The translations under genes were made by a program, and so were the position numbers. Below are positions 54,874-62,261 of a stretch of DNA of 64,000 nucleotides, piece after piece (position 1 is the stretch's first letter; each line of letters begins with the position of its first letter). The DNA comes from NVTR01 sp965237505 (GTDB lineage: Bacteria > Pseudomonadota > Alphaproteobacteria > Rhodobacterales > Rhodobacteraceae), in the NCBI GenBank assembly GCA_965237505.1, contig CBDEFR010000002.1, forward strand, positions 62,001 through 126,000, in the 5' to 3' direction. A model generated the notes under the pieces. That model was not told the origin of the DNA. It made no database searches and was given only the letters and a program-made list of their open reading frames with translations.

Positions 54874-55675
54874 CCAAACCCGGCCGACCGGCCCCAAGAT
54901 AATTGCGGTGGCGAATCAGAAGGGCGGGGTTGGGAAAACCACAACCACGATCAACCTTGGAGCGGCCCTGGCGGAGCAGCGATATCGCGTCTTGCTTGTC
55001 GATCTGGATCCGCAGGGCAATGCTTCTACCGGCTTGGGCGTCGGCAAAGAAGATCGCGCGATGACTACCTACGATTTGCTGCTTTCTGATGTGTCAATAC
55101 AAGATGTGGTACAAAGCACAGGTTTTGAAAGACTTTGGATTGCCCCGTCAACCACCGATCTAAGCTCCGCAGACATGGCAATGGTGGCGATTGAGAGGCG
55201 GAGCTATTTGCTGCGCGATGCGCTGCGGCAACCCGCGATCGACACGTATGGTCTTGACTATGTGCTCATCGACTGTCCGCCGTCGCTCAGCCTTTTGACG
55301 GTCAATGCGATGGTCGCTGCGCATTCGGTTCTGGTGCCGCTGCAAAGCGAATTTTATGCCCTGGAAGGTCTGTCGCAACTGTTGCTGACAGTGCGAGAGG
55401 TTCGGGCGAAAGCAAATTCGGATTTGCGTATCGAAGGTGTCGTTTTGACAATGTTTGATGGGCGCAACAACTTGTCGCGGCAAGTCGAATCAGACGCCCG
55501 GGAAAATCTGGGCGACCTGATTTTTCATACAGTTATTCCACGAAATGTCCGGATTAGCGAGGCGCCGTCATTTGCTTTGCCGGTGCTAAACTATGACAGC
55601 CGGTCCAAAGGAAGCTGCGCCTACCGGGCGCTGGCCGACGAATTGGTGGCATTGAACGGGCACGGGGCAGTCTAA
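54866..55675 (+). CDS. parA: Chromosome partitioning ATPase ParA
   Basis: A 269-residue ParA/Soj ATPase: IIAVANQKGGVGKTTTTINL (deviant Walker A), LLVDLDPQGNASTGLG, and VLIDCPPSLSLLTVNAM. I chose GTG 54866 (V/M-SDQTRPTGPK), which overlaps the rsmG end. It moves ParB-parS complexes towards the poles. Followed after 10 bp by parB. Confidence 0.96.
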   Translation: MSDQTRPTGPKIIAVANQKGGVGKTTTTINLGAALAEQRYRVLLVDLDPQGNASTGLGVGKEDRAMTTYDLLLSDVSIQDVVQSTGFERLWIAPSTTDLSSADMAMVAIERRSYLLRDALRQPAIDTYGLDYVLIDCPPSLSLLTVNAMVAAHSVLVPLQSEFYALEGLSQLLLTVREVRAKANSDLRIEGVVLTMFDGRNNLSRQVESDARENLGDLIFHTVIPRNVRISEAPSFALPVLNYDSRSKGSCAYRALADELVALNGHGAV

Positions 55676-55685
55676 GGGGGTAGAA

Positions 55686-56579
55686 ATGACGGACAGCACG
55701 CACGTAAAACGCGGATTGGGGCGCGGATTGTCAGCACTGATGGCTGACGTAGCGTTGCCCGAGGCGGCAACGAGCGCCGACATTGGCAGACAGAGCTCTG
55801 ACGTGACCATTCCGATCGAATACATCCAGCCAAATCCGGATCAGCCGCGCCGGCGGTTCACCAAGGAAGACCTGGAAGAACTGGCGGCATCTATCCTGAG
55901 CAAGGGCGTGCTGCAGCCGCTGATTGTTAGAATAAATCCATGCAAAACAAATAGTTACGAGATTGTCGCGGGCGAGAGACGTTGGCGCGCCGCGCAAATG
56001 GCCCGCCTGCACGAATTGCCGGTTTTGGTGCGCGATTACAGCGATAACGAGATGCTCGAAATCTCCATCATCGAGAATGTGCAGCGCTCAGATCTGAACC
56101 CGGTGGAAGAGGCCACCGGGTATCGGCAGCTGATGGATCGGTTTGGCCATACCCAGGAAAAACTTGCAACAGTGCTTGCCAAAAGCCGCAGCCACATCGC
56201 CAATCTGATGCGACTGCTGCAGTTGCCCGACGACGTGCTTGATTTTCTGCGCGCCGGTGACATTTCGGCCGGTCATGCGCGCGCACTGATCACCACTGAC
56301 AATCCGTCAAAGCTGGCGCGCCAGATTGTCGCCAAAGGTCTTTCGGTTCGCGAAACAGAGCGGCTGGCAAAGCGGGCAAATACCAAACAAGCGCCGCGCC
56401 GCGCCAGTCGCAAAGAAAAAGACGCCGACACCACTGCCTTGGAAAAGGATCTTTCAGCCAGTCTCAAAATGAAGGTCTCGATCGAGCACAGGGCTAGCGA
56501 TGGAACCGGCCAAGTCGTAATTAAATACAAAAACATGGACCAACTGGACAATATTTGCCGGGTCTTGTCGTCGGGGTAG
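55686..56579 (+). CDS. parB: Chromosome partitioning protein ParB
   Basis: A 297-residue ParB: N-terminal RGLGRGLSALM, CTPase/ParB box EIVAGERRWRAAQMARL, ENVQRSDLNPVEEATGYRQLM, the helix-turn-helix THEQ-like TQEKLATVLAKSRSHIANLMRLLQLP, and a C-terminal dimerisation domain. It binds the two parS sites upstream. Confidence 0.96.
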   Translation: MTDSTHVKRGLGRGLSALMADVALPEAATSADIGRQSSDVTIPIEYIQPNPDQPRRRFTKEDLEELAASILSKGVLQPLIVRINPCKTNSYEIVAGERRWRAAQMARLHELPVLVRDYSDNEMLEISIIENVQRSDLNPVEEATGYRQLMDRFGHTQEKLATVLAKSRSHIANLMRLLQLPDDVLDFLRAGDISAGHARALITTDNPSKLARQIVAKGLSVRETERLAKRANTKQAPRRASRKEKDADTTALEKDLSASLKMKVSIEHRASDGTGQVVIKYKNMDQLDNICRVLSSG

Positions 56580-57050
56580 CCGGGTTATCTAGACTGACGA
56601 AATTAGAAGCTCTCGAATGATGGCGTTCAGAACGGGTCGGCCGGACTGTGTAACTCGCATCCTGCCCGGATCGACCTCGACCAACGATAAGTCTTGTAAC
56701 ATATTGATATCACGGGAGTTTAGAGGAGAATCCGCCAGCGCCTCGTAGCGATCAAGCGAAATACCCTCGCTTAACCGAAGGCCCATCATCAAATACTCCG
56801 CGGCCTGATCAGCACCCGACAGGCTCTGGCGCGGATACTCGCCATTGCCAGTTCTTTCGACTTGTTGCAACCACCGGCTGGGCGACAATGGCGTATCGGT
56901 CGCCAAGCGCTGTCCGTTCAAAGTCAGTCGGCCATGAGCACCCGGACCAATGCCAGCGTAGTCACCATTTCGCCAGTAAATCAGGTTGTGGCGCGATTCG
57001 GCGCCGGCAACGGCGTGGTTGGATACTTCATAAGCGGGTAGTCCGGCAGC

Positions 57051-58454
57051 TGTCGAGAACATTCTGAGTTGACCGGTTTATGTACCATATGAGTTGACCG
57101 CTTCTGTTGCGGTTTCTGGCCCTGTGGGGAAGTGGTCGGTCGCGGAGCGGCTGTCCACTTGTCCACAGGGCGCCGGTCGGTCGCGTCGAAGCGGGTCACG
57201 CGGCCTCGCGGGTTTGGCTGTCGATCGGTTGGCCATCGGCGTGGTATCGCGCCAGACATCGCGGTCCATGGAAGACGGCCATTGTGCCGTCGGGGTATTC
57301 GTGGACGCGGACCCTGGCCTTGACGTAATGGCGGCGGTGGCGGCCGGCGGGGATCTGAAGTGCCAGGCGCTTGTAGCGCACCGTGTTGTCGTTTGAGACG
57401 GTGCGTTCCTCGTGGATGCACAGGATGTCGTCGAGCGCGCCGGTGAAGGGGACGAAGGCGGTGCCCCGGTCCTCGGCCGGGGTCGCGAAGCGGGCGTTGT
57501 GTTGTGGCAGGAAGACCTCCTTGAGGAAGCGGTTGGCCTCGACCATGTCGGTGATGCCGGCGAGCCTGAGTTCCTGGGGCAGGCGCTTCTGCAAGGTGCC
57601 GAACATGCGCTCCGAGCGCCCCCTTGCCTCGGGCGAGTAGGCCGGGATCAGCTCGATGCCGAGCTGCGCCAGAGCGCGGCCGACCTGGGTCGGGGTGTCC
57701 TTGTCCACCTTGCCGCCGGCCTCGGGCGTGTTCCAGTAGTGGCTGGCGCGGTCGGCGTAGAGCGAGCAGAACAGGCCCTTGGTCCGGATCGCCTCGGACA
57801 CCCCCTGGAAGCTCGACATGGTGCCCTCTTCGGCGACGAAGAAGGCCGAGTAGATATCGCTGGTCGCATCGTCCATGGTGACGATCAGGTCCCACCATCG
57901 ACCGGGGACCCACTCGTGGCTCGAGCCGTCCTGGTGCAACATCATGCCGGGCAAGGCACGGCGCGGCCGCTTGCGCCGGTGCGCCCCACGCCTGGGCGCC
58001 GCGCGCCTGCGCCCATGGGCTTGCAAGCTCAGCCGCAGCCAGTTGTAGCTGCGCTTGAAGCCGTGATCGGCCACCAGCTTCTCGTGGAAGTGCTTGGCCG
58101 TGAAGTCCCAGTAGCGGGTGTCGAACAACTCCAGCACCCGCGCCACCTCGTCCACCGGCGCGCGCCGCGCCGAGAGGCGGCCCAGGCGGCGGTCGTAGAG
58201 ACCGTCGGCTCCCTCCGCCTCGTAGCGGTCGCGCCAGCGCCGGAAGGTGCGCTCCGAGACACCCAGAACCTCCGCCGCCTCCGCCTGTCTCAAGCCACCC
58301 CGATGGGTGCACCCGTAAACCTCCTCGAACTTCATCAATCTCAGTCCCTGTACCTGCTCCGTCCGACGCATCGCCTCCCTCCATGGCTTGGAGGCGTTCT
58401 AAAACCGGACAGATCATCTGGTACATAAACCGGACATATCGCGTGTTACCGACA
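57051..58454 (-). mobile_element. IS1202-type (ISNCY) element in hemW
   Basis: The ends are related inverted repeats starting TGTCG, with similarity again around CCGGTTTATGTACCA about 22-38 bp inside. The target duplication CGGGTAGTCCGGCAGC (16 bp; 57035-57050 and 58455-58470) is long, as known for IS1202-type elements. The element is visibly more GC-rich than the neighbouring genes, suggesting recent arrival from a high-GC host. Confidence 0.9.
57196..58371 (-). CDS. ISNCY/IS1202-family transposase
   Basis: A 391-residue rve-type DDE transposase starting MRRTEQVQGLRLMKFEEV. It has a helix-turn-helix LRQAEAAEVLGVSERTFRRW, basic RRGAHRRKRPRRALPGM, and catalytic segments LHQDGSSHEW (with VTMDDATSD), LYADRASHYWN (D) and SPEARGRSERMFGTLQ (E). 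A C-terminal region with VRVHEYPDGTMAVFHGPRCL follows. The frame is intact and the element probably active. Confidence 0.92.
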   Translation of the reverse strand: MRRTEQVQGLRLMKFEEVYGCTHRGGLRQAEAAEVLGVSERTFRRWRDRYEAEGADGLYDRRLGRLSARRAPVDEVARVLELFDTRYWDFTAKHFHEKLVADHGFKRSYNWLRLSLQAHGRRRAAPRRGAHRRKRPRRALPGMMLHQDGSSHEWVPGRWWDLIVTMDDATSDIYSAFFVAEEGTMSSFQGVSEAIRTKGLFCSLYADRASHYWNTPEAGGKVDKDTPTQVGRALAQLGIELIPAYSPEARGRSERMFGTLQKRLPQELRLAGITDMVEANRFLKEVFLPQHNARFATPAEDRGTAFVPFTGALDDILCIHEERTVSNDNTVRYKRLALQIPAGRHRRHYVKARVRVHEYPDGTMAVFHGPRCLARYHADGQPIDSQTREAA

Positions 58455-59167
58455 CGGGTAGTCCGGCAGCTTGACAAATGTCCTGTGTCGCCAGATACAT
58501 ATCGGCTGCGTCGTCGTCCTTTGGCAGGCCGCGCAACTTGCCCAGTGCTAGGCGATCCCCAAATGCGGTGCCGTCTTCGATGGTCAACTGATAAAGCGAC
58601 ATGTGATCTGCCGCCATCGACAGGGCTTCGGTCAATTCTGCGCGCCAGTCGCGAAGCGTCTGGAATTGGCGGGCATAGATCAGATCAAAACTTACCCGCT
58701 CAAATGTGTTACGCGCCAGATCATATGCGGCGCGCGCTTCAGACACCGAATGAAGCCGCCCAAGGGCCTTTAGGTCAGCGTCGTTCAGCGCCTGAATGCC
58801 AATTGAAACGCGATTTACCCCGGCGTCATGGTATGCAGCAAATCGCTCTGCCTCGACCGATGTCGGATTTGCTTCCAGCGTCACCTCAAAATCGTTCGAA
58901 GTCGCCCACTCGGAGTGAACCGCCTCTAATATGGACGCAACAAGGTCTGGGCGCATCAGACTTGGCGTGCCACCACCAAAAAACAAAGAATTCGGCACCC
59001 GGTCCTGGGTCTCCGAGCCAACACGCCGAATTTCGGTTAAATAGGCTCTAATCCAGCGCGATTGGTCAATTTCCGCTGCCACATGAGAGTTGAAATCGCA
59101 ATAGGGGCACTTGGCCTGGCAAAATGGCCAGTGGACATAAAGCCCAAAGCCAGCCGATTGCCAGTTC

Positions 59168-59776
59168 TCAAACAAAACAGCCAGCCGCAAGTTTGGCGAA
59201 GGCATCAGTGCGGTGGCTCATCGCATGTTTTCTGGCCGGCACCATCTCGCCAAATGTCTCGGATTCACCGTTCGGCAGAAAGATCGGGTCAAACCCAAAG
59301 CCCAACTCGCCACGCATCGGCCAGACAAGTCGGCCAGCGACGCTGCCTTCGAACAACTCATCGTGGCCATCAGGCCAGGCCATGCACAACGCGCAAAAAA
59401 ACCGGGCCGTGCGGGGTTCGGGCGCACCTCTGTCTTCCAGCATTGTCCAGACTTTGCTCATTGCCATAGAAAAATCCCGCCCGTTTGGGGTGTCGGCCCA
59501 ATCGGCAGTGTATACACCAGGTGCGCCGCCAAGCGCATCCACCATGATCCCACTGTCATCAGAAAGAGCCGGAAGGCCCGACTCACTTGCGGCAAAATGC
59601 GCCTTTATGCGAGCGTTTCCTGCGAAGGTGTCATGGGTTTCCTCCGGCTCATAAAGCCCGAGTTCAGCGGCCGAGATCGCCGAAACGCTAAACGCCGCCA
59701 CAAGTGCTGCGATCTCTCGCAACTTTCCCGTGTTGTGCGACGCGATCACCAACTTGTCGCCGGAAAACCTGCGCAT
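59168..59776 (-). CDS. rdgB: XTP/dITP diphosphatase (RdgB/HAM1)
   Basis: A 202-residue house-cleaning pyrophosphatase: KLVIASHNTGKLREI, ETHDTFAGNARIKAHFAA, ALSDDSGIMVDALGGAPGVYTADWA and GFGFDPIFLPNG. It removes ITP/XTP. ATG 59776 lies one base beyond the rph stop. Its 3' end overlaps the hemW start by about 38 bp. Confidence 0.95.
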   Translation of the reverse strand: MRRFSGDKLVIASHNTGKLREIAALVAAFSVSAISAAELGLYEPEETHDTFAGNARIKAHFAASESGLPALSDDSGIMVDALGGAPGVYTADWADTPNGRDFSMAMSKVWTMLEDRGAPEPRTARFFCALCMAWPDGHDELFEGSVAGRLVWPMRGELGFGFDPIFLPNGESETFGEMVPARKHAMSHRTDAFAKLAAGCFV

Positions 59777-59777
59777 G

Positions 59778-60491
59778 TCAGACAATCGCGGCCTTCTGCG
59801 CCGCCACCAATTCTGCCACGCCCTTGTCGGCCAGATCAAGAAGCTGCGTCATTTCATCGCGTGAAAATGTTGCGCCCTCGGCAGATATCTGAACTTCGAT
59901 CAAACGCCCGCCGCCGGTCACAACAAAATTGCCATCAACGCCGGCCTCGCTGTCCTCGGCATAATCCAGGTCAAGGATCGGCTGCCCAGCATACACCCCG
60001 CAACTGACCGCGGCGACGTGATCCAGGATCGGATCACTGAAAATATCGCCCGCTTTCATCAGCTTGTTCACTGCGCGCCGCAATGCCACCCAGCCACCGG
60101 TGATGGCAGCACAACGGGTGCCGCCGTCGGCCTGAATCACATCACAATCCACGGTGATCTGACGCTCGCCAAGCGCCACCCGGTCGATACCGGCGCGTAA
60201 AGACCGGCCAATCAGACGCTGGATTTCAACCGTGCGGCCAGCCTGTTTTCCGGCAACGGCCTCGCGGCGCATGCGCGAACCAGTAGAGCGCGGCAGCATC
60301 CCGTATTCCGCGGTAACCCAGCCCAGCCCGGTGCCTTTCAGAAACGGCGGCACACGAGCCTCCAGCGAAGCTGTGCACAGAACATGCGTGTCACCGCACC
60401 TGATCATGCAGGATCCCTCGGCGTGTTTGGCCACACCGACTTCAATCGCAATCGGGCGCATCGCGTCTGTTGCTCTGCCAGAAGGCCGCAT
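59778..60491 (-). CDS. rph: Ribonuclease PH
   Basis: A 237-residue phosphorolytic exoribonuclease that trims tRNA 3' ends: MRPSGRATDAMRPI, GDTHVLCTASLEARVPPF, WVTAEYGMLPRST, RTVEIQRLIGRSLRAG and DCDVIQADGGTRCAAITGG. First gene of the rph-rdgB-hemW operon, divergent from hrcA. Confidence 0.97.
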   Translation of the reverse strand: MRPSGRATDAMRPIAIEVGVAKHAEGSCMIRCGDTHVLCTASLEARVPPFLKGTGLGWVTAEYGMLPRSTGSRMRREAVAGKQAGRTVEIQRLIGRSLRAGIDRVALGERQITVDCDVIQADGGTRCAAITGGWVALRRAVNKLMKAGDIFSDPILDHVAAVSCGVYAGQPILDLDYAEDSEAGVDGNFVVTGGGRLIEVQISAEGATFSRDEMTQLLDLADKGVAELVAAQKAAIV

Positions 60492-60610
60492 GAAATTTCC
60501 TTCCCGAATTTGAAATGCTCACATACCCGCCCACGCACAAGCGACGCAACCCCGATTGACGTCGGCACCGCAATCCCTTTAATTGGCAAGCCGTTTGAAA
60601 ATGGGTCCCG

Positions 60611-61756
60611 ATGTCTGATCGAGCCAACATCATTTCCGACATGAACGACCGCACCCGCGAAGTGTTTCGCCGCGTGGTCGAAAGCTATCTGAATTCGGGT
60701 GAACCCGTTGGATCACGGACATTGACGCGCAGCATGAGCGAAAAGGTAAGTGCCGCGACGATTCGCAATGTCATGCAGGACTTGGAATATCTGGGTCTTC
60801 TGGATTCGCCGCATGTTTCAGCAGGCCGCATCCCAACTCAGCAAGGTTTGCGGATGTTCGTTGACGGAATACTAGAAGTCGGACATCTGGATGCGGACGA
60901 TCAGGAAAAAATTGATGCGACGCTTGGATCGAACGAACGCGACGTAGGCATAATGCTGGACCGGATTGGATCAGCATTGTCTGGTCTGACCCAGAGCGCC
61001 AGCCTTGTGCTCGCACCAAAGCACGAAGCCCCGATCAAACACATCGAGTTTGTCAGCCTCGCACCGGACCGGGCATTGGTCGTTCTGGTCCAGGCTGACG
61101 GGCACGTTGAAAACCGGATCTTCACACCGCCACCGGGGCAGACGCCAGCCTCGATGCGCGAAGCGGCAAACTTCCTGAATAATGTCGCCGATGGCAAGAC
61201 TCTGAGCGCGCTGCAAAAAACCATCCGGCAGGACATTGCCACGCATCGCCAGGAACTTGACGGCCTGGCCCGAGGGCTGGTTGAAAATGGTATGGCGCTT
61301 TGGGACGGCGAGGGCCAATCTTATGAACGCCTGATCGTCCGTGGCCGGGCAAGCCTGGTAGGTCCAGAGGGCGAGGAAGGTGACTTTGACCGGATCAGAA
61401 CGCTGTTTGATGATCTCGAACGCAAACGTGACATCGCGAATTTCCTTGAATTAACCGAAGGCGGCGAAGGTGTGCGCATTTTTATTGGTTCTGAGAACAA
61501 ACTTTTCTCACTTTCGGGTTCCTCTTTGGTTGTCTCTCCTTATATGAACGCTGATCGAAAAGTTATCGGCGCTGTTGGCGTGATCGGGCCAACGCGTTTG
61601 AATTACGGGCGGATCGTACCGATTGTAGATTATACGGCGCAGCTGGTAGGTCGGCTGCTGTCCGCGGGCGGGATTAAAGGGTCAAGATATGGCAGAAGCC
61701 AAAAAAGAGCTTGTGGAAGAGGTCGAAGCGACGATCGAGGCAGAAGGATTCGCTGA
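60611..61756 (+). CDS. hrcA: Heat-inducible transcription repressor HrcA, C-terminally extended
   Basis: HrcA binds CIRCE operators of groESL. The protein has the winged-helix LNSGEPVGSRTLTRSMSEKVSAATIRNVMQDLEYLGLL, SPHVSAGRIPTQQGLRMFVD, and the C-terminal IVPIVDYTAQLVGRLLSAGGI. It is 381 residues, longer than the usual about 350, because the frame has no stop after GGIK and continues about 25 residues through the start of grpE in another frame. No CIRCE is seen upstream. ATG 60611 or the in-frame ATG 60641 may be used. Confidence 0.92.
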   Translation: MSDRANIISDMNDRTREVFRRVVESYLNSGEPVGSRTLTRSMSEKVSAATIRNVMQDLEYLGLLDSPHVSAGRIPTQQGLRMFVDGILEVGHLDADDQEKIDATLGSNERDVGIMLDRIGSALSGLTQSASLVLAPKHEAPIKHIEFVSLAPDRALVVLVQADGHVENRIFTPPPGQTPASMREAANFLNNVADGKTLSALQKTIRQDIATHRQELDGLARGLVENGMALWDGEGQSYERLIVRGRASLVGPEGEEGDFDRIRTLFDDLERKRDIANFLELTEGGEGVRIFIGSENKLFSLSGSSLVVSPYMNADRKVIGAVGVIGPTRLNYGRIVPIVDYTAQLVGRLLSAGGIKGSRYGRSQKRACGRGRSDDRGRRIR

Positions 61757-62261
61757 AAGTGCGGATGCCTATGAAGAAGAAATTGACGAGCTTGGAATTC
61801 TTACCGCCGAGCGCGACGACATGCGCGACCGATTCATGCGCGCGCTGGCGGACGCGGAAAATTCTCGCAAACGCGGCGAGCGCGACCGGCGCGAGGCCGA
61901 GCAATATGGTGGCTCGAAATTAGCCCGCGACATGTTGCCGGTTTATGACAACCTCAAACGAGCACTGGATGCAGTGAAAGAAGATCACGAAGCCGGGTCC
62001 AAAGCGCTTGTAGAAGGTGTCGAACTGACAATGCGCGAGATACTCAATGTGTTCAAGAAGCACGGTATCGAATGCATCGCGCCGGAAATCGGCGACCGGT
62101 TCGATCCGCAGCATCACCAGGCGATGTTCGAAGCATCGCTGCCGGACACCAAGTCAGGCGACATTATTCAGGTGATGACAGAAGGTTTCATGCTGCACGA
62201 GCGACTGCTGCGCCCGGCGCAGGTTGGCGTCAGCTCGACCCCGACTTCAAAAGCGAAGTAA
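61689..62261 (+). CDS. grpE: Nucleotide exchange factor GrpE
   Basis: A 190-residue DnaK co-chaperone: an acidic N-terminal coil, RDRFMRALADAENSRKRGERDRREAEQYG, LARDMLPVYDNLKRAL, GVELTMREILNVFKKHGIECI, and the C-terminal beta domain FDPQHHQAMFEA with VMTEGFMLHERLLRPAQVGV. It overlaps hrcA by 68 bp and the convergent mutS by 32 bp. Confidence 0.95.
   Translation: MAEAKKELVEEVEATIEAEGFAESADAYEEEIDELGILTAERDDMRDRFMRALADAENSRKRGERDRREAEQYGGSKLARDMLPVYDNLKRALDAVKEDHEAGSKALVEGVELTMREILNVFKKHGIECIAPEIGDRFDPQHHQAMFEASLPDTKSGDIIQVMTEGFMLHERLLRPAQVGVSSTPTSKAK

Larger units (their letters stand above)
56589..59205 (-). pseudogene. hemW: HemW (HemN-like) haem chaperone, interrupted by IS1202-type element
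   Basis: The N-terminal part (58455-59205) has the radical-SAM motif CQAKCPYCDFNSHV, FFGGGTPSLM, NRVSIGIQALND and LYQLTIEDGTAFG. It breaks after ICQAAGLP. The C-terminal part (56589-57050) continues AYEVSNHAVAGAESRHNLIYW and GDYAGIGPGAHGR. A 16-bp duplication flanks the 1404-bp insert, and removing it restores GLPAYEVSNHA. HemW delivers haem and is not the oxygen-independent CPO itself. The start may be ATG 59205 or a later TTG; both overlap rdgB. Confidence 0.95.

Noticed and set aside
57412..58428. Long open frames on the plus strand and in another minus frame across the IS1202-type transposase
   Set aside because: High GC content suppresses stop codons; only the 391-residue minus-strand frame has transposase motifs.
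60492..60610. CIRCE operator in the rph-hrcA intergenic region
   Set aside because: No TTAGCACTC-N9-GAGTGCTAA-like repeat was found; control of hrcA here cannot be shown.
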